Below are positions 42,739 through 49,866 of a DNA stretch of 64,000 nucleotides, piece after piece (position 1 is the first letter of the stretch; every line of letters begins with the position of its first letter). The DNA is from DASUPK01 sp963763955 (GTDB lineage Bacteria > Actinomycetota > Thermoleophilia > Solirubrobacterales > 70-9): the NCBI GenBank assembly GCA_963763955.1, contig CAVXQP010000016.1, forward strand, positions 124,001 to 188,000. Direction: 5' to 3'. The translations under genes were made by a program, and so were the position numbers. Below the pieces are notes generated by a model, which worked only from the letters and a program-made list of their open reading frames with translations, made no database searches and had not been told where the DNA came from.

Positions 42739-43332
42739 ATGAGCGAAGTCTCGACACGGCCCCCGACTCAGGACGACTCGGACCTGGCCGCCTCCGCGCT
42801 GCGCTTTGCCCGCCGCGTCCATCTTGGGCAATACCGCAAGCAGACGGGGGAGCAGTTCGTCGAGCACCCGATCGCGGTCGCCACCTGCTGGAGGAGTCGG
42901 GCTACGACGGCCCGCTGATCGCGGCGGCTTACCTGCATGACGTCGTCGAGAACACCGACGTCGAGCTGGACGAGATCCGCGAGCGCTTCGGGCCCAGCCA
43001 TCGCCGACCTGGTCGACCGCCTCAGCGAGGATCCGGACATCGACGGCTACGCCGCCCGCAAGCGGACGCTCCGCAAGGGGATCCTGGAGTCAGGCGGCGA
43101 CCCGGTGATCATCTACGCCGCGGACCGCGTCGCCAACATGCGCGACTGGCACAAGATCGCACCCGAGGACCGCCCGGCCTGCGGCGAGCGGCTCGGCACG
43201 ACCCTCGACGAGCGCCTGGAGCTCTGGACGGAAGACGTCGAGGAGCTCCATGACCTCGACCCCCAGACCCCGTTCCTTGGCGAGATCGAGTCGGAGCTGG
43301 CGGCGCTCAAGGCCGAGACCCGGCCCCGATAA
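42739..43332 (+). pseudogene. HD-domain (RelA/SpoT-like) hydrolase with two compensating frameshifts
   Basis: The joined product is a (p)ppGpp hydrolase-like HD protein of about 197 residues. From ATG 42739 it reads ARRVHLGQYRKQTGEQFVEHP, then loses one base near 42883-42885. The next frame gives LLEESGYDGPLIAAAYLHDVVENTD with the HD pair, and one extra base near 42993-42996 returns to the first frame with AIADLVDRLSEDPDIDGY and ILESGGDPVIIYAADRVANMRDW. Without correction the first frame hits a stop within ten codons. No synthetase domain follows, so this is a small alarmone hydrolase type if intact. Two opposite shifts in one gene look like sequence error as much as decay. Confidence 0.72.
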
Positions 43333-43453
43333 CACCCCCCTTCACATCCGGCTTCAGATTCGGGTTTCTCCGGATTCATCACGCCGCCGGACGGACTATC
43401 CTGCCCTCGCTGCGCAGTAGGCGGCCCCTGGCGTCCGACGCCCAGCGACTCCT

Positions 43454-44515
43454 CTGACCCCCGCTGACCACAGCCAATTCGCGATCGGCTTCGACCGTCG
43501 CGACCTCCCCAGGCTCCACGAGCTCTGGGACGAGATCGTGCTCTCCGAGCAATGGTCCGAGGGCGAGATGACCTCGCGCTTCGAGTCCGCCTGGGCGGAC
43601 CTGCACGGCCTCGGCTCGGTCGCGACCGGCGGCTGGAGCGGCGCGGCCCTCGCCGCATTGGACTTCTCCGGCGTCCAGGGCCAAAAGGTCCTCTGCCCCT
43701 CCAACACATTCATGGCAACGCCACTGGCGATCATCCGCTCGGGCGCCGAGCCGATATTCGTCGACTGCAACCGCGAGGACCTCTGCATGTCGTTCGAGGA
43801 CTTCGAGCGCAAGGCGGAGGAGCACAAACCCCGCGCCGCGGTGCTGGTCCACATCGGCGGCCACGTCGCTTTCGAAGTCGAGCGGATCGCCGAGTATTGC
43901 CGCGCCAACGACATCTTCCTGCTGGAGGACTGCGCGCATGCACACGGCGCCAGCTGGCACGGTCGGCGCCCCGGATCGTGGGGCGACGCCGGCGCCTACT
44001 CCTTCTACGCGACCAAGACGGTGTCCACCGGCGAGGGCGGGATGCTCGTCTCGAACGACGACGACCTCCTGGAGCACGCCCGCCTCTTTCGCAATTACGG
44101 TAAGCCCGACCACAGGGTCGAAGGCCTCAACCTGCGGATGAGCGAGTTCACCGCTGCAATCGGACTGGTGCAGACCGCGCGCCTGGAGGAGATCGTCGCC
44201 CGCAAGAACGCGATCGCCCGAGAGCAGCTGGACCCCGCGTACAGCTCGCGCCTCGAGCTCCCTGAGGGAATGACCTCCGGGCTCTACAAGTACATCGTCT
44301 TCGAGCCGATAGAGCGCTCGACGGGCAAGGTCTACGAGGACCCCTGCCACCGGATCATGGGAACCTTCGAGGAGATGCCCAACACTGACTGGGTCGCCCA
44401 GAACCATTGGTGCGTGCCGCTCTACTACGCGCCCGCGCTTGAGTCGGATAGTGCGAGGGTGCCGCGAGCGAAGCGAGGGGCAAACCGTGATGTGTCTGTC
44501 GAGGAAACCGCATGA
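43454..44515 (+). CDS. DegT/DnrJ/EryC1/StrS-type sugar aminotransferase
   Basis: PLP-dependent aminotransferase acting on keto-sugar nucleotides. The fold begins with FAIGFDRRDLPRLHELWDEI and SEQWSEGEMTSRFESAW; the PLP lysine is in YSFYATKTVSTGEGG, with LLEDCAHAHGA upstream holding the pyridine-binding Asp. Coding clearly begins before the first GTG (43538), back to about 43454, but that stretch offers only a CTG start; an in-frame TAG lies further up. So the start is uncertain: either CTG or a local sequence error. The stop overlaps the epimerase start (ATGA). The substrate sugar is unknown. Confidence 0.78.
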   Translation: MTPADHSQFAIGFDRRDLPRLHELWDEIVLSEQWSEGEMTSRFESAWADLHGLGSVATGGWSGAALAALDFSGVQGQKVLCPSNTFMATPLAIIRSGAEPIFVDCNREDLCMSFEDFERKAEEHKPRAAVLVHIGGHVAFEVERIAEYCRANDIFLLEDCAHAHGASWHGRRPGSWGDAGAYSFYATKTVSTGEGGMLVSNDDDLLEHARLFRNYGKPDHRVEGLNLRMSEFTAAIGLVQTARLEEIVARKNAIAREQLDPAYSSRLELPEGMTSGLYKYIVFEPIERSTGKVYEDPCHRIMGTFEEMPNTDWVAQNHWCVPLYYAPALESDSARVPRAKRGANRDVSVEETA

Positions 44516-45915
44516 CTCGCGTCCTGGTCACCGGCGGCTCGGGGTTCATCGGCTCGCACGTCGTCGACAAGCTCGCCGACGCCGGCTTCGAGCCGCGGAT
44601 CTACGACCTGCAGCCGTCGCCGCACCATGAGCCCGGCTCGGTCGACACGGTCATCGGCGACCTGTTCGACCCCGAGACCCTGCGGGCTGCGATGGAGGAC
44701 TGCGATGCCGTCGTCCACCTCGCCGCCTATGCGGACGTCGGCATCGTCGCCGATCAGCCTGCGGACGCCGAGCGGTGCAACGCGCGGGGAACCCTGGCGG
44801 TGCTCGAGGCAGCCCGCGCCACCGGGACGCGCGTGGTCTACGGCAGCACGATCTGGGTCTATGGCGCCTCGGGCGACGGCCTGATCGACGAGGAGTCCCC
44901 GCTGGGCCTTCCGGACCACCTCTACACGGCGAGCAAGCTGGCCGGCGAGATGTACTGCAGCTCCTACGCCGAGCTCTATGACGTGCCGTGCACGATCCTG
45001 CGCTTCGGGATCCCGTACGGGCCTCGCGCCAGACCGGCGGCCGTGATCCCGATCTTCGTCTCCAAGGCGCTCAAGGGCGAGCCCCTGACCATCGCCGGCG
45101 ACGGCCTGCAGACGCGCCGCTTCGTCTACGTCGAGGACCTGGCCGAGGGCGTGGTGGCTGGTGTCCGGCACGGAGGCGGGAACCGCGTGTTCAACCTGGC
45201 GGGCGACGAAACCGTGACGATTCGCGACCTCGCCGGCATCGTCTCCGAGTTGATCGACGACACCGAGATCGTCCACACGCCGGGCCGCAACGGCGACTTC
45301 GGCGGAGCGGTGATCTCCAACGAGCGCGCCGGCGAGGAGCTGGGCTGGCGCGCCTCCACCCCGCTCCGCGAGGGCGTCAGCCGTTACCTCGCCTGGCTCG
45401 AGCCCTGGCGCGCCCAGGCCGCCGAGCCGGAGCCGGTCGCAGCGGCCGAGCCCGCCCCGGCGCCGGTCGCCGCCGTCGCTTCGGTCACCAACCTCTCGGG
45501 CTGGCCCAGCACCTCGGCCTCATCCTGGCCCAGCGCCTGGATCGTGGCCCTCGCCTGCGTGGCGGGAACGCTGATCCCATCCGCGCTCGCCATCAAGTCC
45601 GACGACTTCGGCAGCGGTCAGGCCGGCTACGTGGCAATCACCTGCCTGATCGCCATCCTCGCGACCCTGTCGCTCGTGCCGCTGGGACCCGGAGGCAGCA
45701 GGCCCGCCCGGGGCGGGGTGATTGCGGGTTGGCTGATCGCCGGCTACGTCGTGCTCGAGACGCTTCCCTGGACGCGCAACATCTTCAATCTCGGGATGCC
45801 GCACCGAGGCACCCTTCTGCTGAGCGTGATGGGCCTGGCGATCGCACTGGTGGTGGCCACGGCGGCGACCCGCTGGCGCGGCGACGAGGAGACCGCCGCC
45901 GACACGGTCAGCTAG
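44512..45915 (+). CDS. NAD-dependent epimerase/dehydratase fused to a four-helix membrane domain
   Basis: 467 residues in two parts. Residues 1-305 are an extended SDR: TGGSGFIGSHVV at 7-18, VVHLAAYADVG, a YGSTIWVYG strand and the catalytic YTASK pair; RFVYVEDLAEG is the substrate loop. After a Pro/Ala/Glu-rich linker (EPEPVAAAEPAPAP), residues 345-455 form four membrane helices with short loops. The membrane part matches no family I can name. The enzyme would act at the membrane, beside lipid-linked sugars. It is coupled to the aminotransferase. Confidence 0.8.
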   Translation: MTRVLVTGGSGFIGSHVVDKLADAGFEPRIYDLQPSPHHEPGSVDTVIGDLFDPETLRAAMEDCDAVVHLAAYADVGIVADQPADAERCNARGTLAVLEAARATGTRVVYGSTIWVYGASGDGLIDEESPLGLPDHLYTASKLAGEMYCSSYAELYDVPCTILRFGIPYGPRARPAAVIPIFVSKALKGEPLTIAGDGLQTRRFVYVEDLAEGVVAGVRHGGGNRVFNLAGDETVTIRDLAGIVSELIDDTEIVHTPGRNGDFGGAVISNERAGEELGWRASTPLREGVSRYLAWLEPWRAQAAEPEPVAAAEPAPAPVAAVASVTNLSGWPSTSASSWPSAWIVALACVAGTLIPSALAIKSDDFGSGQAGYVAITCLIAILATLSLVPLGPGGSRPARGGVIAGWLIAGYVVLETLPWTRNIFNLGMPHRGTLLLSVMGLAIALVVATAATRWRGDEETAADTVS

Positions 45916-45927
45916 CGGCCCACCAGG

Positions 45928-45946
45928 CCGCTCCACTTTGGAGCGG
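45928..45946. terminator. Short hairpin between convergent genes
   Basis: CCGCTCCA and TGGAGCGG form a perfect 8-pair stem around a CTT loop, 12 bases after the epimerase stop. A second hairpin, GCGGCC/GGCCGC, lies about 30 bases on. No U-run follows. It probably limits read-through between the epimerase and the convergent deacetylase. Confidence 0.5.
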
Positions 45947-46016
45947 AGGCCGAAGGCCGGAGCGACTTATGCGGGGCGGCCGCTTGTGGCCGCGTCCTTA
46001 TGGCGAAGCCGTCCCG

Positions 46017-46709
46017 CTAGACCGCCACCGGCCGCAGGCCGCGCGCCCTGATCCTCTCGACCACCGCGGGCAGCGCCGCCACCGTCCCCCGCCAGCAGCC
46101 GGGCTCGCTGTAGTGGTCTGCGTCGTGAAGCAGGAGGACGTCGCCGCCCTCCAGCTCGTCGGTCACCTCGGCGGCGATGCTCGCCGGCGACCTGCCCGCC
46201 CGCCAGTCATGTCCCCAGTGCGACCAGAGCAGCGACCGCAGGCCCCGGGCGCTCACCTCGACCATCCCCGGGTAGCTGAAGATCCCGTAAGGCGGGCGGT
46301 AGAGGGCGGGCCGTTGCCCGACAGCGTCCTCGATAGCGGCGATCCCCCGCTCCAGGTCGTCCACGAACGTCCGCGGCGCGAGGCGCAGCATGTTCCGGTG
46401 GCGGTAGCCGTGCACGGCCGGCGTATGGCCGGCCGCCACGATCTCCCGAACCAGCGCCGACTCCCGCTCGACCTGCTCGCCGCAGAGAAAGAAGGTGGCG
46501 TGAGCGTTCGCCCGCTGAAGAGCCTCGAGCACCGCCGGCGTGCCCTGCGGATGGGGGCCGTCATCGAAGGTGAGCGCCGCGCCGACCGGATCGTCGATGC
46601 GCCGCGGTAGCCCGAGGACGCCGGCGACCGCCGGAACGATGGGCGCGAGCGCCGGGGTCCACCAGGCGGCCGCTGCGGCCGCCGAGCCGATGAAGAGTGC
46701 CTTGCGGAT
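46017..46709 (-). CDS. Polysaccharide deacetylase (NodB fold), start unclear
   Basis: Zinc-dependent carbohydrate esterase 4. All NodB motifs are in one frame: LTFDDGPHPQG, HGYRHRN, RPPYGIFSYPG and LLLHDAD, with ATFFLCGEQ between the first two. An N-terminal anchor-like stretch (RKALFIGSAAAAAAWWTPAL) precedes the first motif. The first ordinary start in this frame (GTG 46532) lies after the first motif, and upstream back to 46709 I find no ATG, GTG or TTG. An ATG at 46729 lies in another frame, so a small frameshift near the start is likely. Target: an N-acetylated glycan, perhaps at the surface. Confidence 0.75.
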   Translation of the reverse strand: MRKALFIGSAAAAAAWWTPALAPIVPAVAGVLGLPRRIDDPVGAALTFDDGPHPQGTPAVLEALQRANAHATFFLCGEQVERESALVREIVAAGHTPAVHGYRHRNMLRLAPRTFVDDLERGIAAIEDAVGQRPALYRPPYGIFSYPGMVEVSARGLRSLLWSHWGHDWRAGRSPASIAAEVTDELEGGDVLLLHDADHYSEPGCWRGTVAALPAVVERIRARGLRPVAV

Positions 46710-46727
46710 GGCAGGATGGTGCCACTC

Positions 46728-47606
46728 ATGAGCGGGGAGATCGGTCTCGGCTTCGCCCTGGCGCTCGCCGCCGCCTGTTGCTACGAGACCGGCTACGCGC
46801 TGCAGGCGATCGAGGCGCGGCGCGCACCGACCGAGAAGGCCCTGCGGCCCTCGTTGATGACCTACCTCGTCCGACGGCCGCTCTGGGTCGGCGCCACCGC
46901 CCTCTCACTGCTCGGCTGGCCGCTCCAGATCATCGCCCTGGCGCACGCGCCCCTCACGCTGGTTCAGCCGGTGCTGGCGCTGGGACTGCTGCTACTGCTG
47001 GTCCTCGGCGTCCGCATCCTCGGCGAGCACGTCGGTCCCAGGGAGATCGCCGCCGTGGTGCTGATCATCGCCTCGGTAGGCGTCTTCGCCTGGGCGGCGC
47101 CGCGCGAGCCGGGTGAGGTGGAGCGCAGCGCCGGCCTCGTCATCGCCCTGGCGATCCTGGCGGTGGTGACCGTCCTGCCGTACGCCATCGGACTGCTCGG
47201 CCATCGTCAGTACCCGATGTTGCTGCTGGTGGCGAGCGCCGGCGCCGCCGACGGGATGGCGGCGTTCGTCGCCAAGATCGTCGCCCAAGACGCCTCCGAG
47301 GGGGCGTTGCTCGCCGTCGTCGCGTGGGCGGCCCTGGTTGCCTCGGTGGTGATCGTCGGCGTGGTCAGCGAGTCGACCGCGCTGCAGCGCTTCGCGGCGA
47401 CGCGGGTCGCACCCACCGTTCTGGTGATGCAGATCGTCATCCCCGTGGTGCTGGCGCCACTGGTCGGCGGAGAGAGCTGGAGCGGGACGCCGCTGGGCGG
47501 CGCGGTGCTGGCGGTGGCGCTAGTGGCGGTCGCCGCGGGCGCCGGCCTGCTGGCGAGCTCCCCGGCCGTCGCCCAGCTCGCCGTCGGCGAGGCCGAGGAC
47601 CGCTGA
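46728..47606 (+). CDS. DMT-superfamily (EamA-like) membrane transporter
   Basis: 292 residues with nine or ten hydrophobic helices in two similar halves, as in drug/metabolite transporters. The first half holds LTLVQPVLALGLLLLLVLG and the second RVAPTVLVMQIVIPVVLAPL, the same position in each repeat. Substrate unknown; members export or import small metabolites. ATG 46728 (MSGEIG) is chosen over one four codons upstream. Its start lies back-to-back with the minus-strand deacetylase. The last 87 bases overlap the convergent GT28 gene. Confidence 0.72.
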   Translation: MSGEIGLGFALALAAACCYETGYALQAIEARRAPTEKALRPSLMTYLVRRPLWVGATALSLLGWPLQIIALAHAPLTLVQPVLALGLLLLLVLGVRILGEHVGPREIAAVVLIIASVGVFAWAAPREPGEVERSAGLVIALAILAVVTVLPYAIGLLGHRQYPMLLLVASAGAADGMAAFVAKIVAQDASEGALLAVVAWAALVASVVIVGVVSESTALQRFAATRVAPTVLVMQIVIPVVLAPLVGGESWSGTPLGGAVLAVALVAVAAGAGLLASSPAVAQLAVGEAEDR

Positions 47607-48659
47607 GGCGGCGGACGGCAGCTTCGCGAAGAAATCGCCTGGCGCCGGCCTCGCTGCCATTGCCCGCTCGAGCGCGGCCGGAAGCTCATCGCGCGAGCTC
47701 GCTACCTCTGCCAGGCCGAAACGACTGAACGCTGCGTTGTTGGCTCGGACGTGGCCCCTGCCCCACCCGTAGGAGACGACCCCGCAGCCCCGCATGATCG
47801 CCTCCAGCACGGTCAAACCTGCGGTCGAGTGCACGAGCACGTCGGCGGCGGCGAACCAGTCGGGTATCCGGTCGGTGAATCCCTCGAGCCGCACCTGGGG
47901 CTCGCCTGCGAAGCGCTCGGCGAGGCGCTCACGCAGGTCGTCCTTGCGCCCGCAGAGGCAGACCACGGTTGCGCCGGGGACCTCGAGGGCCTCCTCGGCG
48001 GCCCCCTCGAGATCGCCGACAGCCCAGCCTCCCCCCGAGACGATCACGACCGGCCCCTCCGCCGGCAGACCGAGGTCGCGCCGCGCCTCCCCCTGATCGC
48101 GCGCGACGTAGAAGCGCTCGTCGGTGAGACCGCGAACGCAAACGACGCCCGTGCCGGGGGCGATCCGGTGAACCTCCTCGGCCGACTCGGGGTGGGTGAT
48201 CAGGTGCAGGTCGACGCCGGGGTGGGCCCAGAAACGCAGCGCGGCGAGGTCGGTGATCGCCGAGACGACCGGCACGTCGATCCTTCCCTTGGCCCGGAGG
48301 TCGCCGAGCACCTCCGTGCTCCCCGGATAGGTGGAGACCACGACGTCGGGCGCCCGTTCGAGGACCGCTCGCCTGATCGGCCGGGCGGCGAGCCACTGGG
48401 TCAGCCTCGCCGCGAACCAGCGTGTCGGCTGCACGTCGGTGATCAGCTTGTAGGAGAGGTCGAATATCCGGTTTCCCCACTTCGAGTGAAAGCGGGAGCT
48501 GTCCAGGACGAGCCGCCGCACGAGCGGGTTGACCAGCGCCAGGGAGTCGACGATCTCGACTTCGGTCCCCGGCGCCTCCGCCTCGATCCCATCCGCGAGG
48601 ACCCGGGCGGGCAGGTCGTGGCCCTCGCCGATGGACGCGCTGAAGATCAGGACCTTCAT
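47520..48659 (-). CDS. GT28-type glycosyltransferase (MurG / diacylglycerol glucosyl- or galactosyltransferase-like)
   Basis: A 379-residue GT-B enzyme. The N-terminal ASIGEGHDLPARVLADGI loop is typical of MGDG/UgtP-type glycolipid synthases. The mid-part VVVSTYPGSTEVLGDL and SAITDLAALRFW follow, and the donor domain has VSGGGWAVGDL and HSTAGLTVLEAIMRGCGVV. It may put a sugar on diacylglycerol or another lipid. The last 28 codons overlap the end of the DMT gene on the other strand and read as low-complexity sequence, so the true end of the functional part is probably before it. Confidence 0.78.
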   Translation of the reverse strand: MKVLIFSASIGEGHDLPARVLADGIEAEAPGTEVEIVDSLALVNPLVRRLVLDSSRFHSKWGNRIFDLSYKLITDVQPTRWFAARLTQWLAARPIRRAVLERAPDVVVSTYPGSTEVLGDLRAKGRIDVPVVSAITDLAALRFWAHPGVDLHLITHPESAEEVHRIAPGTGVVCVRGLTDERFYVARDQGEARRDLGLPAEGPVVIVSGGGWAVGDLEGAAEEALEVPGATVVCLCGRKDDLRERLAERFAGEPQVRLEGFTDRIPDWFAAADVLVHSTAGLTVLEAIMRGCGVVSYGWGRGHVRANNAAFSRFGLAEVASSRDELPAALERAMAARPAPGDFFAKLPSAASAVLGLADGELGDGRGARQQAGARGDRH

Positions 48660-48684
48660 CTGCCGACCCCCCGCTGCGACCCGC

Positions 48685-49167
48685 TCAGCGCGGGGGCAGC
48701 TGCTGCCTTCGCCTGATGGGCCCGAAGAACCAGAAGCCGAGGAAGGCCGCCGCCATCACGACCGTGCTGATCACCGCCGTCGTCGTGCCGAAGATGAAGT
48801 CGCTGATCAGAGCGATCGCGCCGGTCATGGCGATCGCCAGCAGCAGGAGGCCCGCCAGCGCGAGCGTGTTGGAGAGCGTCACGATGAACTCCTTCTGCTG
48901 GCGCCGGAAGAGGATGCGGTGGCCGGCGGTGGGGGCGACCAGCATGACCGTCGCGAGCGCCACGGTGATCATGACGCCGAAATAGAGCCACTGCTGGAAC
49001 TTGCTGAGCTCGCTGAAGCGCTGGCTGAACGGGACCGTCAGCAGGAAGGCGAACAGGACTTGGACCCCGGGCAGGGCCACGCGGAGCTCCTGGAGCAGGT
49101 CCGAGAGATTGCGGTCCGCCCTCTCGTCCTCGGTCTCCCGGCGACCGCTGTCGCTCGGCTCCGCCAT
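48685..49167 (-). CDS. DUF6328 family membrane protein
   Basis: 160 residues with four hydrophobic helices. DERADRNLSDLLQELRVALPGVQVLFAF-type N-terminus, then VPFSQRFSELSKFQQWLYF and PTAGHRILFRRQQKEFIV in the cytoplasmic loops, which is the pattern of this actinobacterial family. Function unknown. The ATG at 49167 is preferred to a longer frame that overlaps the DUF47 gene. It follows DUF47 by 23 bases and precedes the GT28 gene by 25 bases on the same strand, so it belongs to the ppk operon. Confidence 0.75.
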   Translation of the reverse strand: MAEPSDSGRRETEDERADRNLSDLLQELRVALPGVQVLFAFLLTVPFSQRFSELSKFQQWLYFGVMITVALATVMLVAPTAGHRILFRRQQKEFIVTLSNTLALAGLLLLAIAMTGAIALISDFIFGTTTAVISTVVMAAAFLGFWFFGPIRRRQQLPPR

Positions 49168-49190
49168 CAAACTGCGGAATACCCTCGCAT

Positions 49191-49811
49191 CTAGGTGTGC
49201 TTGACGGCGATCGCCTCGATCTTGTGCGCCGCGGTCTCTGTGGAGTCGATGGCGCGCTCGAGCAGGCCGAAGATGTCCTTCCAGCGGATCACCACCATCG
49301 GATCGATGCCGTTGGAGAACAGCGACGCCAGCGCCTCGCGCCAGACGCGGTCGCCCTCGTTCTCCAGGCGGTGGATCTCGACCCAATAGCGCTCGAGGTC
49401 CTTGAAGCCGCGCAGGTCGTTGAGGAGGCCCGCCACCTGCTCGCAGGACTGCGCCAGGACGTTGGAGAGGACGTGGGCCTGCTCCATCGGGGCCTCGATG
49501 GCGAACAGTCCCATGAAGTCCGCGGCCTCCTCGATGTCGTCGATGATGTCGTCGAGCTGGGTGGCGAGCGCATATACCTCGGCGCTGTCGAGCCCCTTCG
49601 GCGGCTCGATGTTCAGGCGACGGACGATGTCCTGGGTGATCCGGTCGCCCTCCTGCTCAGCCTTGAGGATGTCCCGGGCCACCCCGCTGTCCTCCGGCCA
49701 GGTGTCGAACATGTGCTCGAGCAGCTTCGCCCCTCGCAGGATGTTCGCCCCGGCCTCGGCGAGAGCGTCGAAATAGGCCGTGTCCCTGCTTGTCGCGCCG
49801 CGGAGGGGCAC
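49191..49811 (-). CDS. DUF47 (PhoU-like) phosphate-transport accessory protein
   Basis: About 206 residues of four-helix-bundle type. DTAYFDALAEAGANILRGAKLLEHM opens, and NDLRGFKDLERYWVEIHRLENEGDRVWREAL lies in the middle with the E-x3-D metal-binding pattern of PhoU-like proteins. GTG 49811 is favoured; a GTG at 49874 would add a basic extension. DUF47 proteins usually accompany low-affinity phosphate (PiT) transporters; none is here. Placed between ppk1 and DUF6328, it fits a phosphate/polyphosphate control role. Confidence 0.82.
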   Translation of the reverse strand: MPLRGATSRDTAYFDALAEAGANILRGAKLLEHMFDTWPEDSGVARDILKAEQEGDRITQDIVRRLNIEPPKGLDSAEVYALATQLDDIIDDIEEAADFMGLFAIEAPMEQAHVLSNVLAQSCEQVAGLLNDLRGFKDLERYWVEIHRLENEGDRVWREALASLFSNGIDPMVVIRWKDIFGLLERAIDSTETAAHKIEAIAVKHT

Positions 49812-49866
49812 CGACGGCCAAGCTACCAGAGGTCCCCCCGAGCGACGACGCGCGGGCGCGCGACCG

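Noticed and set aside
45940..46015. Possible small RNA gene in the GC-rich hairpin region
   Set aside because: Two short hairpins between convergent genes are better explained as transcription stop structures; no promoter was apparent.
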